DNA from: Desulfonatronum sp. SC1
Lineage (GTDB): Bacteria > Desulfobacterota > Desulfovibrionia > Desulfovibrionales > Desulfonatronaceae
Length of the DNA: 56,729 nucleotides
Reading direction: 5' to 3'
Assembly (NCBI RefSeq): GCF_003046795.1
Contig: NZ_PZKN01000028.1
Span: forward strand, 1 to 56,729
Part shown: one piece after another, positions 28,063-37,830 of the stretch
Position numbering within the stretch: the stretch's first letter is position 1
How the letters are laid out: every line of letters starts with the position of its first letter
The notes under the pieces: generated by a model
The model's database searches: none
What the model was told of the DNA's origin: nothing
Seen by the model: only the letters and a program-made list of their open reading frames with translations
Position numbers and translations under genes: made by a program

Positions 28063-28353
28063 CTAGTCTTCAATGATGGCCAGGATGTCGTCCTCGCGCA
28101 TCACCAGGAACTCTTCGCCGTCGACCTTCATCTCGGTGCCGGCGTACTTGTTGAAGAGCACCTTGTTTCCGGCGGCCACGGCCATTTCGGCGCGCTTGCC
28201 GTCGTCGCCCACTTTGCCGGGGCCCACGGCGATAATTTCACCCTTCATCGGCTTTTCCTTGGCCGAATCAGGAATGATAATCCCGCCCTTGGTCACTTCC
28301 TCGCCCTCGAGCCGCTTCACCAGAACACGATCATTCAATGGCTTCAGTTTCAT
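28063..28353 (-). CDS. groES: Co-chaperonin GroES
   Basis: 96 residues, full length. It starts [15 protein letters not shown], has the mobile-loop segment [14 protein letters not shown], and ends EDDILAIIE. The RBS GGAGGAG precedes the start. First gene of the groES-groEL operon, with CIRCE 29 bp upstream. Confidence 0.98.
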   Translation of the reverse strand: MKLKPLNDRVLVKRLEGEEVTKGGIIIPDSAKEKPMKGEIIAVGPGKVGDDGKRAEMAVAAGNKVLFNKYAGTEMKVDGEEFLVMREDDILAIIED

Positions 28354-28381
28354 TTTTTTCTCCTCCGAATTGGTTTAATTG

Positions 28382-28408
28382 TTAGCACTCGAAGACGGTG
28401 AGTGCTAA
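28382..28408 (-). promoter_or_regulatory. CIRCE operator (HrcA-binding site)
   Basis: Perfect TTAGCACTC-N9-GAGTGCTAA, the canonical CIRCE element. HrcA binds it to repress heat-shock chaperonins at normal temperature. A -35-like TTGCTT and an AT-rich -10 lie just upstream on the minus strand. hrcA is not in the window. Confidence 0.95.
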
Positions 28409-28710
28409 CAAGGCGACTTATTCACGAGACTCCCAAGAAAAGCAAGCCCTGTTTGAAGCCAAAAATGGAGAAATTTTCATATAAGTAGCAATTTGATCTC
28501 AATAAGCAAATCATAAAAATCATATCGCCATAATTCGCATCTGAACTATGAATTACGCCATTATGAAAAAGATGTGGCAATATTTGCCGCGGACGCGTCT
28601 GGGCAGAGAAGGAGTTCTAGCGTATGGTTCGGCTCTTTCTGGCCGACTGTCTCAGTGGTTTTCCCAACCGCTCTGAACCCGCCATCTCAAATCTTGATCG
28701 GAGGACCGTC
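28409..28710. other. AT-rich divergent spacer between groES and the Memo gene
   Basis: Contains the presumed groES promoter on the minus strand and a locally AT-rich stretch (about 28470-28570) that probably carries the promoter for the gene at 28711. No protein gene is supported: a frame open from 28624 lacks an RBS, whereas 28711 has GGAGG. Confidence 0.5.
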
Positions 28711-29514
28711 ATGGATCGCAATCCCGTCGTGGCCGGTCGGTTTTATCCCGGCACGAAACAAGCCTGGGAGGCTGAAGTCCGAAGCCATCTTCCTCTTGCA
28801 TCCTCGCCGAGCAAGGCCCTTCTGGCCATGTTGCCTCACGCCGGATATGCGTACTCCGGGGCCGTGGCCGGCAAGACCCTGTCAGAAGTGATTCCGACGG
28901 AAACCGTGCTCCTGCTGGGCCCGAACCATACCGGACTCGGACGCCCCCTGGCCCTGTGGCCCGACGGTCGCTGGTTGTTGCCCGGCGCGCACCTGGACGT
29001 GGACGGAAGGCTGGCCGGACACATCCTGGAGGCCGCCCCGGCGATTCAAGCCGACCACCAGGCCCATCTTCAGGAACACTCCCTGGAGGTCCTGCTGCCC
29101 TTTCTCTGGGCCGTCCAACCCCAATCGAAGATCGTCCCTCTGGCCGTGGTCGAGCCGCGTTTGGAAGTGCTGCTGGACACGGCCCAGAAACTGGCCGAGG
29201 TGCTCGCAAAGTGGCCCAAACCAGTACTGATTCTCGTCAGCTCGGACATGAGCCATTTCGTTTCCGCCCAGCGAGCCAAAGAACTGGACGGCTTGGCCCT
29301 GCAATCCGCCCTGGAGCGCGACCCGGAGAAGCTCTACGCCACGGTGCGCGATCAGCGGATATCCATGTGCGGGATGCTGCCCATGACTTTGGGGCTGGCC
29401 ACGGCCAACGCACTTGGAGCGACCCAAGCCCGCCTGATCGCCTACTCCACCTCCGGCGACGTGACCGGGGATTTTTCCCAAGTGGTCGGCTATGCAGGGG
29501 TGGTGGTGGAGTAA
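28711..29514 (+). CDS. AmmeMemoRadiSam system protein B (MEMO1 family)
   Basis: 267 residues. ATG 28711 has GGAGG at a proper distance. It starts NPVVAGRFYPG and has AMLPHAGYAYSG, LLGPNHTG, LVSSDMSHF and YSTSGDVTG, all typical of the Memo family, which uses His residues to bind a metal. In bacteria it occurs with an AMMECR1-domain protein and a radical SAM protein, neither of which is in the window. The molecular role is still uncertain. Confidence 0.92.
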   Translation: MDRNPVVAGRFYPGTKQAWEAEVRSHLPLASSPSKALLAMLPHAGYAYSGAVAGKTLSEVIPTETVLLLGPNHTGLGRPLALWPDGRWLLPGAHLDVDGRLAGHILEAAPAIQADHQAHLQEHSLEVLLPFLWAVQPQSKIVPLAVVEPRLEVLLDTAQKLAEVLAKWPKPVLILVSSDMSHFVSAQRAKELDGLALQSALERDPEKLYATVRDQRISMCGMLPMTLGLATANALGATQARLIAYSTSGDVTGDFSQVVGYAGVVVE

Positions 29515-29587
29515 GTCAGTGGTGCGGCTGCCGGGCTGATCCGGGCTTGCCCTCTCTTCCAGTCCGATCGTTTGTGGTGTACACGCC

Positions 29588-31510
29588 ATGCCCATGGCTG
29601 TGCCGATTCTCGTCTCCTTCACCGGCCTGACCAAGGCCTTCACCGCTCACCCGCTGTTCACCGGCATTTCCCTCGGCCTGTTCGAAGGCGAACGCACGGG
29701 GTTGATCGGCCCCAACGGCTCCGGAAAATCCACCCTACTCAAAATCGTCGCTGGGCTGGAAGAGCCGGACCAGGGAGAGGTGCATCGGCGCAAGGACGTG
29801 CGCGTGGTCTATCTCGCCCAGGAAGAGCGCTTCACCCCGGGTAGCACGGTGGAGCAGGTTCTACTGGATGCCCTGGCCGAAAAATCGCCTGGTGAATGGT
29901 CTGGTGAATCGTCCAGAGGGTCCGTCGAGAGACAACCTGAATGTCTCCCCGAAAGCCATTCGACCCCGGAAACCTTTCAGCGCGTCTGGGAGATCTCCAG
30001 CCGTTTGCATCTGCCTGACGGTCCCACCCCGGTGGAAACCCTGTCAGGCGGCTGGCGCAAACGCCTGGCCCTGGCCCGGGCCCTGATCCAGGAACCGGAC
30101 CTGCTCCTGCTGGACGAACCCACCAACCATCTGGACTTGGAAGGCATCCTCTGGCTGGAAAAACTCTTGCTTCAGGTCCATTTCGCCTTTGTTCTGGTCA
30201 GTCACGACCGGGTCTTTCTAGAAACCGTCACCAACCGAATCGTGGAGCTGAACCGCGTCTACCCCGAAGGATTTCTCCGGGTGGAGGGCAACTACAGTAC
30301 GTTTCTCGACAAGCGAGAGGCTCTCGTCGCAGCCCAGGAGGCCCAGGAACAGGTTTTGGCCAACAAGGTTCGCCGGGAGATCGAATGGCTGCGCCGCGGG
30401 CCCAAGGCGCGAACCACCAAGGCCCGCGCGCGCATCGACGAGGCCCATCGTCTCCAGGACGAGTTGGCCGAGGTCAGCGCCCGCAACGCCCTGAAGCAGA
30501 CCGCGGACATCACCTTCGACGCCACGGGCCGCAAGACCAAGCGATTACTGGAAGCCCGCGGTCTGGGCCTGACCTTGGGCGAACGGCCCTTGTTCGCCGA
30601 CCTGGACATCCTGCTCTCCCCTGGAACCCGCCTGGGAATCATGGGACCCAACGGCGCGGGCAAAAGCAGCCTGATGCAACTGCTGCACGGCTCGCTCCAG
30701 CCGGACCAGGGCACCCTGCGTCGGGCCGACGGTCTGCGGGTGGTCTACTTCGACCAGAAGCGCGAACAGCTCGACCCCGAAACCACCCTGCGCCAGGCCC
30801 TGGCTCCCACCGGGGACACGGTGGTCTTCCAGGACCGCGCCCTGCACGTGGTCACCTGGGCCAAGCGCTTTCTGTTCCGGCCGGACCAACTCGGGCTTCC
30901 GGTGTCCTTGCTCTCCGGCGGGGAGCGGGCCAGAGTGCTCATCGCCCGGCTGATGCGCACCCCCGCGGACGTTCTGCTTCTGGACGAGCCCACCAACGAC
31001 ATCGACATTCCGACCCTGGAAGTGCTCGAAGAAGGGCTGCGGGATTTTCCCGGGGCCATCGTGCTGATCACCCACGACCGCTATTTATTGGATACACTCT
31101 GCGACAAGCTGCTGATCCTGGAGCCGGGCGCGAACGGACACGGCCGAGCGCGTTATTTTTCAGATTACGCCCAATGGCTGACGGCTCGTTCATCCCCTGA
31201 CGTCTCCGCCGGGTCCGACGACACCCCCCCAGCGACCAAGCCGAACGCCCCCAAAACCCGGCGCCCCACCAAGCTGTCCTACGGCGAACAGCGGGAGATG
31301 GACGGCATGGCGGAACGGATTCGGGAAGCCGAGGCCCTGGAGCAGGGACTGCGCCAAGCCCTGGAAGCTCCAGAAAACGCCTCCAAAGCCGAAGTTCTGG
31401 CCGATCTGGCTTCCCGGCTGGACCAGGCCGAGGCCGACCTGCTCGGCCTTTATGAACGCCTTGACGAACTGGAAACCAAACAACGGGAATATGAACATGC
31501 CCCGACGTGA
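29588..31510 (+). CDS. ABC-F family ATPase (Uup-like)
   Basis: 640 residues with two ABC domains and no membrane segments. The first has Walker A GPNGSGKST, signature LSGGWRKRLALA and Walker B LLLLDEPTNHLDLE. The second has GPNGAGKSS, LSGGERARVLIA and VLLLDEPTNDIDI. The linker between them is a charged helix pair. A C-terminal coiled coil (about 560-640) resembles Uup. ABC-F proteins act on ribosomes or nucleic acids. The 3' end overlaps the next gene. Confidence 0.92.
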   Translation: MPMAVPILVSFTGLTKAFTAHPLFTGISLGLFEGERTGLIGPNGSGKSTLLKIVAGLEEPDQGEVHRRKDVRVVYLAQEERFTPGSTVEQVLLDALAEKSPGEWSGESSRGSVERQPECLPESHSTPETFQRVWEISSRLHLPDGPTPVETLSGGWRKRLALARALIQEPDLLLLDEPTNHLDLEGILWLEKLLLQVHFAFVLVSHDRVFLETVTNRIVELNRVYPEGFLRVEGNYSTFLDKREALVAAQEAQEQVLANKVRREIEWLRRGPKARTTKARARIDEAHRLQDELAEVSARNALKQTADITFDATGRKTKRLLEARGLGLTLGERPLFADLDILLSPGTRLGIMGPNGAGKSSLMQLLHGSLQPDQGTLRRADGLRVVYFDQKREQLDPETTLRQALAPTGDTVVFQDRALHVVTWAKRFLFRPDQLGLPVSLLSGGERARVLIARLMRTPADVLLLDEPTNDIDIPTLEVLEEGLRDFPGAIVLITHDRYLLDTLCDKLLILEPGANGHGRARYFSDYAQWLTARSSPDVSAGSDDTPPATKPNAPKTRRPTKLSYGEQREMDGMAERIREAEALEQGLRQALEAPENASKAEVLADLASRLDQAEADLLGLYERLDELETKQREYEHAPT

Positions 31511-32711
31511 CCAACTCGCAGTACCGCTGTACCGAGCCGTGCTGATCGCCATCGCGACGGCGCTGGCCCTGGCCCTGCTCCCTGGTCTCGGCCTGAGCAC
31601 CGCCCAGGCCGCCCAGCCCCAGCGCTTCACCCCCTCGTCCTCCTCCGCTGCGGCCGCCTATCTGCTCATGGACGCGGACAGCGGGCAACTCCTGGTGGCT
31701 CACGACATCGACGCATCGCGAGAACCGGCCAGCCTGACGAAAATGATGACCGTCTACGTCGCCGGACAAAAGCTGCTTGAAGGGACCATTTTCATGACCG
31801 ACGAGGTCCGGGTGAGCCAAAGAGCGTGGCGGATGACCGGCTCACGGATGTTCCTGGACCTGAACTCCACCGTGTCCGTGGCCGCCCTGCTGCACGGGAT
31901 CATCGTCCAATCCGGCAACGACGCCAGCGTGGCCCTGGCCGAACATATCGCAGGCAATGAGGCGGAATTCGTCCACATGATGAACCGTACCGCTTGGGAC
32001 CTGGGCATGACCCGGACCAACTTCGCCAACCCCACCGGCCTGCCGGCTCCCGGGGTTCAGACCACGGCCCGGGACATGGCCACCCTGTCCCTGGCCCTGC
32101 TGCGCGACCACCCCTACCTGTACAGCCTGCATTCCATCCGACACTTCGAGTATAACAACATCAACCAGACCAACCGGAACCGCCTGCTCCACCGGGACCC
32201 CACCGTGGACGGCATCAAGACCGGCTACACCCGGGCAGCGGGTTATTGCCAGACCACCTCGGCGGTGCGCGATGAAATGCGCCTCATCGCGGTGGTGCTG
32301 GGCGCGGGCTCCGTGGCCGCCCGCACCCGGCTGAACCAGGAGCTGCTGGATTACGGCTTCAGCAACTATGAAACCCATCGGCTGCATTTTCGCGGAGAGC
32401 CCCTGGGCGCGATCAAAGTTTGGAAGGCGCGTCAGAACGAGTTGGCCTACGGCTTGAACTCGGATATCGTGGTGACCATTCCCAGGGGACGACTTCCGGA
32501 TCTGGATCAACGCGTCTCTCTTTCCCTGACCGAACCGGTCATCGGCCCGCTGCTCCGAGGCCAAAAGGTCGGGGCGCTGGAGATCTCCCTGGACGGCCAA
32601 ATTTTGGCCAGGGAGGACGTGTTTACCATGAACGAGGCGGCCCCGGCCGGTTTCTTCAGCCAAGTCGTAGACTCCGTCCGCCTGCTTTTGCTACGCTCGA
32701 ATCTGCTCTGA
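31491..32711 (+). CDS. D-alanyl-D-alanine carboxypeptidase (PBP5/6 type, S11)
   Basis: 406 residues from ATG 31491 (or 404 from 31497), overlapping the ABC-F gene by about 20 bases. It has an N-terminal signal peptide ending near AQAA. The active-site triad of motifs is S-L-T-K, S-G-N and K-T-G (SLTKMM, QSGNDAS, DGIKTGYT). A C-terminal PBP5-like beta domain and a terminal amphipathic stretch that probably anchors it to the inner membrane follow. It trims the last D-Ala from peptidoglycan stem peptides in the periplasm. Confidence 0.94.
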   Translation: MNMPRRDQLAVPLYRAVLIAIATALALALLPGLGLSTAQAAQPQRFTPSSSSAAAAYLLMDADSGQLLVAHDIDASREPASLTKMMTVYVAGQKLLEGTIFMTDEVRVSQRAWRMTGSRMFLDLNSTVSVAALLHGIIVQSGNDASVALAEHIAGNEAEFVHMMNRTAWDLGMTRTNFANPTGLPAPGVQTTARDMATLSLALLRDHPYLYSLHSIRHFEYNNINQTNRNRLLHRDPTVDGIKTGYTRAAGYCQTTSAVRDEMRLIAVVLGAGSVAARTRLNQELLDYGFSNYETHRLHFRGEPLGAIKVWKARQNELAYGLNSDIVVTIPRGRLPDLDQRVSLSLTEPVIGPLLRGQKVGALEISLDGQILAREDVFTMNEAAPAGFFSQVVDSVRLLLLRSNLL

Positions 32712-32731
32712 CCACTTGACCAACCCGATCC

Positions 32732-34765
32732 ATGGACCAGGACCACGCCTCTCATCTCCAAGTCGCCTTGGGCGAAGCCCACCGGGAAATCGCCCGTCTT
32801 CGCGAACAACTGCAAGACGACCGGCGCGAGTTGGAAACGTTGCGTGAAGCGAGGGACAACCTGCGCGCCCTGTTTCACCAGAGCCCCGACGCCATACTGA
32901 TCTGTTCCTCGGCCGACCGCATCATCGACCTGAACAACAGGGCCGCGGATCTGTTCGGCGTCCCCCGCCTGGACCTTATGGCCTTGAGTCCACGCCAGGA
33001 CCTGCTTCGCCCCCGCGGCCCGCTGGACAAGTTCGAGGACATCCGGGCCAAACTCCCGGACGGGGACGTCCTGAACTTCAACTGGGTGGCCAGGCGCCCT
33101 GGAGACGGCAAGCTGTTTCCAGTGGAAATCTCCCTCGCCAAGACCATCTGGAGCCACCAAGACTCCATGCTGGTCTGCCTGCGGGACATCACCCAGAACC
33201 GCCGGATCAAGAATCTGCTCCGTCGGCGCCGCAAACTGCTGGCCGTGATCCTGGACGGCACTCCCATCGCCACCTTCGTGATCGACACGGAACATCGGGT
33301 GATTTTCTGGAACAAGGCCTGCGAAATCCTGACCGGCGTATCCAGGAGCCAATGTCTGGGCAAACCGGTGGACTCTCGTATTTTCTACCCCGAGCCGTCC
33401 AGGCCGGTTCTGGCCGATCTGGTCCTGACCATGGACCGTCCAAAAATCGGCGCCCTCTATCGGGACAAAAATCTTGCTTCCAGCGCCTTCATCCCGGAAG
33501 CCTTCGAGGCCTCGGACCGGCTGACGATCCAGGGCGCATCGCGTTCCATGTACTTTCTGGCCGCCCGGTGCCGGGACGAACGTGGTGAAATCGTCGGGGC
33601 CATCGAGACCATCCAGGACATCACCGAACGGACCCAGGCCGAAGCCGAACTCCGGGCCAGCAAGCGTCTGCTCACGGAAATCACCGCGAACATCCCCGGG
33701 GTGGTCTATCAGTACCAGGCTTCCGGCAAGGACCAGGGGAGCTTCACGTTCATCAGCGAGGGTATCTGGAATTTGTTCGGCCTGCCCGCGGAAAGCACGT
33801 TGCGGGATCCGGAACTGTTTTTCGAACGCGTGCACCCCGCAGTTCGGGAGCGCTTTTCCACATCCTTGACATTCTCCGACCCCCCCGGCCCGGTGGAATT
33901 CGAGTTCTCCATGCGTCGAGACGAGGGCGAGGTGCGCTGGTTCAAGAACAGCTCCCTAGCGACCAGAAAACCGGACATGAGGGTGGTCTGGAACGGGATG
34001 CTCACGGACATCACGGAAATCAAGCGCGTCGAGTCTTTGCGGGCCGACGTGGAGCGGATGGTCCGCCACGACCTTAAGTCGCCCCTGACCGGGATCGGCG
34101 GACTGGCCAAAGTGTTACTGCGCGGCGAACTCCCCGACCGTCAGCGGGAAATCGCGTCCACCATCTACCAGAGTGCCATGAAGCTTTTGCACATGCTCGG
34201 CCACTCCATGGCTCTGTTCAAGATGGAGGAAGGCGCTTACGAACTCCAACCGGAACCCTTCGACCTGATCCGGATGCTGCGTGGCCTGCACGAAGAGTTT
34301 TTGCCGTCGGCCACCACCAAGTCCCTGGATTTTGCCTACCTGCTGGACGGCCGCCCCCTATCCTGGGACGATGAATATACCCTTTCCGGAGAGGCGATTC
34401 TGCTCGAATCCCTGTTCGCCAATCTAATCCAGAACGCCGTGGACGCCGCTCCGGAAAGCACCCGGATCACCATTGCCGTCCGTTCTCCGAAAAGCAGCTC
34501 AAAGCTTCGTCAAGATGAGCGCCAGCAGGCGCATCCGGGTTCTCTGCATGAAATCGACATCCACAACTTCGGCACCATCCCCGAAGACATCCGCGACCGT
34601 TTTTTCGACCGCTACGTGACCTACGGCAAGGAGCACGGCACCGGTATCGGAACCTACAGCGCCATGCTCATCGCCAAGATCCACGGGGGAACCATCCGCT
34701 TCACCACCTCCGAAGCCCAAGGCACCCACCTGATCGTCTCCCTGCCCCGGCAATATCCCGCCTGA
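32732..34765 (+). CDS. PAS-domain sensor histidine kinase (soluble)
   Basis: 677 residues without membrane segments. A short coiled coil (about 10-40) leads to PAS domains at roughly 43-150, 165-300 and 310-430. The phospho-acceptor lies in MVRHDLKSPLTG (His near residue 446). The ATPase domain has NLIQNAVDAAPE and the G2-like GTGIGTYSAML. The usual DxGxG box is weak (HNFGTIPED). It is predicted to autophosphorylate in response to a cytoplasmic signal. No response regulator is adjacent. It ends 40 bp from the convergent kinase. Confidence 0.88.
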   Translation: MDQDHASHLQVALGEAHREIARLREQLQDDRRELETLREARDNLRALFHQSPDAILICSSADRIIDLNNRAADLFGVPRLDLMALSPRQDLLRPRGPLDKFEDIRAKLPDGDVLNFNWVARRPGDGKLFPVEISLAKTIWSHQDSMLVCLRDITQNRRIKNLLRRRRKLLAVILDGTPIATFVIDTEHRVIFWNKACEILTGVSRSQCLGKPVDSRIFYPEPSRPVLADLVLTMDRPKIGALYRDKNLASSAFIPEAFEASDRLTIQGASRSMYFLAARCRDERGEIVGAIETIQDITERTQAEAELRASKRLLTEITANIPGVVYQYQASGKDQGSFTFISEGIWNLFGLPAESTLRDPELFFERVHPAVRERFSTSLTFSDPPGPVEFEFSMRRDEGEVRWFKNSSLATRKPDMRVVWNGMLTDITEIKRVESLRADVERMVRHDLKSPLTGIGGLAKVLLRGELPDRQREIASTIYQSAMKLLHMLGHSMALFKMEEGAYELQPEPFDLIRMLRGLHEEFLPSATTKSLDFAYLLDGRPLSWDDEYTLSGEAILLESLFANLIQNAVDAAPESTRITIAVRSPKSSSKLRQDERQQAHPGSLHEIDIHNFGTIPEDIRDRFFDRYVTYGKEHGTGIGTYSAMLIAKIHGGTIRFTTSEAQGTHLIVSLPRQYPA

Positions 34766-34805
34766 CGTCCTTTGGTTCACGACGGACGCACCGGTCTATG
34801 TCCGT

Positions 34806-36380
34806 TCACGTTTCCTGTCGCGGCTCCTGAAGCCTGACAGCAGGCGTTTCCATGGCCACGTAGGGTTGCAGCAGCAGGTCGACCTGGGTGCCCTTGCCCG
34901 GCTGGCTGCTCAGGCGCAGGTCGCCCCCCAGGTCGCTGATGATCTTCTTGGTCATGGCCAGTCCCAGGCCGGCTCCGGACCCGGTTTGCTTGGTGGTGAA
35001 GAAGGGGTTGAAGATCTTGTCCTGGATATCCAACGGAATGCCGTGACCGGTATCCTCAATGCTGATCAGGACCTGGCGGCGCTCCATGGCCGTGGTCACC
35101 GTGAGCCGCCCGCCATCGGGCATAGCCTCATGGGCGTTCTTAATCAGATTGATCAAACACTGTTTGAGCAGTTCGGCGTCGGCCCGGATATTGGGCACCT
35201 CCCCTCCGAGCCGGACGTCCAGGATCACGCCACGTTCCTGGCTGCCGATCCCGAGTACCTGCACGGTTTCGGCGACGATCAGATTGGCGTCCACTTCCGC
35301 CAGCTCCGAGGATGTGGGCCGGGCGAAGTTGATGATGCTCTTTAAAATCCTGTCCAGACGCTTGGACTCTTCCAAGATGATGCGCACCTTTTCCCGGCTG
35401 TTCTCGGTCAGTTCCTGGGAGCGCAGCAGAGAATTGGCGAATCCGCCGATGGAGAACAACGGGTTGCGGATTTCATGGGCGATGTACATGGACAACTCGC
35501 CGATGGCGGCCAGCTTCTCGGCCTGCTGCAAGCGCTTCTCCATTTCCGTGCGCAACGTGACGTCCCGACGTACTTCGATTATCCGATGCACCCGTCGGGC
35601 ATCGTCAAACACCGGGTAGGCGGTCACCTGGTAGTAATGGACCCGGCCCTGCTCATCCATCCAGGTTTGCAGCGCCTCCTGTTCCCGCTGGTTCGCAAGA
35701 GTCGCAAGCACCGGCCAGTCCCGACGCGCCGGGCCGCAGGCCGCCTGGCCCGGTCCGGCGGGGACCGTGTTGCTGGATTGATGCAGCAACGCCTGCTTGT
35801 CCACGCCGTGCCGTTCGCAAACCTGCCTGTTCACGTCCAGAATACGGCCCTGATCGTCCAGAAAGAAAATCTCGTCCGGCAGTTCGTCGATGATGGTGCT
35901 CAGCAGGCTCCGGCTGCCGCGCAGGTCGGCCTGGCACTGGCCGGACACCTCGCTCATCACCAGCATGCAACACAGAAAGACCGTGCAAGCGCGATCCAGC
36001 AAGGCCACTGAGGACGGCAAGATCTGGCGCAGGGTCTGCACGGTTTCCGGGCTGCCCGTCAGATCCACCACCAGATTGATGTCCGGGTGGGCCGCCACCA
36101 TGGCCTCCGTGTCCGTAAACCAGTGGATGCCCCGTTCCGTCAATTCCTGCTCCCGCGCCGCCGGAGTCTGGCCGGAGCAGGCCGCGAGGCGCATGCTGGG
36201 GAGCTGCGTTTCGCGCGCCGAGCGGTCCAGCAGTTCCAGGATCGCGGCAAATATCGACGAGAGGGCCGCGTCGTCTCGCGAAACCGACCCAGCCTCCGGG
36301 CAGACCAGTCCGACCAGAAAGTCTCCTTGGGCCGCCTCCAGGACGTGAACGGCTTCATTGTAACCTGCTGAAAGATGCAT
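34806..36380 (-). CDS. Histidine kinase with N-terminal Rossmann-like domain and PAS
   Basis: 524 residues from ATG 36380, chosen because GAGGAACAT precedes it; longer upstream reading collides with the divergent rimO. Residues ~1-140 look like a nucleotide-binding Rossmann fold (alternating strands, HPDINLVVDLTGSPETVQTL, then LLDRACTVFL) rather than a common sensor. A PAS domain follows (IIDELPDEIFFLDDQGRILD), then HisKA AHEIRNPLFSIGG, N-box NLIKNAHEAMPDGG, G1 EDTGHGIP and G2 GSGAGLGLAM. It is probably a soluble two-component kinase; the ligand is unknown. Confidence 0.88.
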   Translation of the reverse strand: MHLSAGYNEAVHVLEAAQGDFLVGLVCPEAGSVSRDDAALSSIFAAILELLDRSARETQLPSMRLAACSGQTPAAREQELTERGIHWFTDTEAMVAAHPDINLVVDLTGSPETVQTLRQILPSSVALLDRACTVFLCCMLVMSEVSGQCQADLRGSRSLLSTIIDELPDEIFFLDDQGRILDVNRQVCERHGVDKQALLHQSSNTVPAGPGQAACGPARRDWPVLATLANQREQEALQTWMDEQGRVHYYQVTAYPVFDDARRVHRIIEVRRDVTLRTEMEKRLQQAEKLAAIGELSMYIAHEIRNPLFSIGGFANSLLRSQELTENSREKVRIILEESKRLDRILKSIINFARPTSSELAEVDANLIVAETVQVLGIGSQERGVILDVRLGGEVPNIRADAELLKQCLINLIKNAHEAMPDGGRLTVTTAMERRQVLISIEDTGHGIPLDIQDKIFNPFFTTKQTGSGAGLGLAMTKKIISDLGGDLRLSSQPGKGTQVDLLLQPYVAMETPAVRLQEPRQET

Positions 36381-36471
36381 ATGTTCCTCGTGGGGTTGAC
36401 GGGCCATGAGTTCCGTGCCAAGCGCTGGACGCAATTTCCGGAAGTCCTCAAACCGCGAGCAACGGAACCGA

Positions 36472-37818
36472 ATGCCAAGCCATACCCTCAATCCCATTCC
36501 GACTTCAAGCGACCCCGCGGACTTCGCCGGGCCGAGCGTCTGGTGCGTCAGCCTGGGCTGTCCCAAAAACCGCGTGGATACGGAGCGCATGCTCGGAGCA
36601 CTCGGCCCCGGGCGGGTAGTGCACGACATCCACCAAGCCCGAATCGTGCTGATCAACACCTGCGGCTTCATCGCCCCGGCGGTGGAGGAGTCCACCCGCG
36701 TGATCCTGGAAACCGCGCAAGATATCGCCGACCTCCACCCCCGTCCCCTGTTGGTGGTCGCGGGATGTCTGGTTTCCAGGTTCGGCGCGGAACTGCGCGA
36801 AGCCATCCCTGAGGTGGACCTCTGGCTGAACGTGGCCGAGGAAGACCAGTTGGCTCCACGGCTGGCCGAACTCAACCTCGCTCTCCCTCAGGCAGCGTCG
36901 CCTGGCCGGGTCGTCAGCACCAAGCCGGTCTACGCATACCTGAAGATCGGCGAAGGCTGCGACCATCGCTGCCGCTTCTGCACCATCCCCACCATCCGCG
37001 GCCCCTTGAAAAGCACGCCGCCGGACCTGATCGTGGCCGAGGCCCAAGCGCTTCTGGGGCAGGGCGTCCGGGAACTGATTCTGGTGGCCCAGGATCTGAC
37101 GTCCTACGGCCGGGACCTGGGCTCGCGAAACGCCCTGGAATCCCTGATCGCGCGGCTGGCCGGACTGCCCGGGCTGGACTGGCTGCGGCTGATGTATCTC
37201 TATCCCGTCGGCTTGACGCCGCGCCTGCTGCGTTTTCTGGCCGAACTCGGACCGCCCCTGCTGCCCTATTTCGACATCCCCTTGCAGCACGCCCACCCGG
37301 ACATCCTCCGGGCCATGGGCCGCCCCTTCACCGGAGATCCCCGCCAAGTGGTGGACCGGGTCCGGGAGCATTTTCCGGAAGCGGCCCTGCGCACCAGCCT
37401 GATCGTCGGCTACCCCGGCGAACGGCCCCACCATTTTCAAAAGCTCTTCGATTTCGTCGCCGAAACCCGCTTTCACCACCTCGGAGTCTTTGCCTTCTGC
37501 CCGGAACCGGGGACCAAGGCCGCGACCCTGCCCGACCAGGTCGGCGCCAAGACCAAGGCCCGGCGCCGCGAAGGGCTGATGAAGCTGCAAGCCGAAATCA
37601 GCGCCGAAATCCTCGCGCAATACCAGGACCGGGAAATGGACGTGTTCGTGGAGCGCCCCAGCCCGGAGTGGCCGGGACTTCATGAAGGCCGGGTCTGGTT
37701 CCAGGCCCCGGAAGTGGACGGCATCACCTACGTCAGCGGAGAAAACATCCGCCCCGGCGAACTGGTCCGTGCTGAAATCACGGATACCAAGACCTATGAT
37801 TTGGCGGCTCTGGTTTGA
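36472..37818 (+). CDS. rimO: Ribosomal protein S12 methylthiotransferase RimO
   Basis: 448 residues from ATG 36472; an ATG at 36406 is possible but would overlap the divergent kinase's leader. The N-terminal MTTase domain has CVSLGCPKNRVDTE, LINTCGF and VAGC (three cluster Cys). The radical SAM motif is CDHRCRFCTIP (CxxxCxxC), and a TRAM domain closes the protein (GLHEGRVW ... ISGEN-like VSGENI). It adds a methylthio group to Asp of ribosomal protein S12. It ends 12 bp from a convergent kinase gene. Confidence 0.95.
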   Translation: MPSHTLNPIPTSSDPADFAGPSVWCVSLGCPKNRVDTERMLGALGPGRVVHDIHQARIVLINTCGFIAPAVEESTRVILETAQDIADLHPRPLLVVAGCLVSRFGAELREAIPEVDLWLNVAEEDQLAPRLAELNLALPQAASPGRVVSTKPVYAYLKIGEGCDHRCRFCTIPTIRGPLKSTPPDLIVAEAQALLGQGVRELILVAQDLTSYGRDLGSRNALESLIARLAGLPGLDWLRLMYLYPVGLTPRLLRFLAELGPPLLPYFDIPLQHAHPDILRAMGRPFTGDPRQVVDRVREHFPEAALRTSLIVGYPGERPHHFQKLFDFVAETRFHHLGVFAFCPEPGTKAATLPDQVGAKTKARRREGLMKLQAEISAEILAQYQDREMDVFVERPSPEWPGLHEGRVWFQAPEVDGITYVSGENIRPGELVRAEITDTKTYDLAALV

Positions 37819-37830
37819 TGAGAAAGGCGT

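Noticed and set aside
36381-36875. N-terminal extension of the Rossmann-like kinase to 36875
   Set aside because: It overlaps the divergent rimO coding region, is Ser/Arg-rich shadow sequence, and a good RBS precedes ATG 36380.
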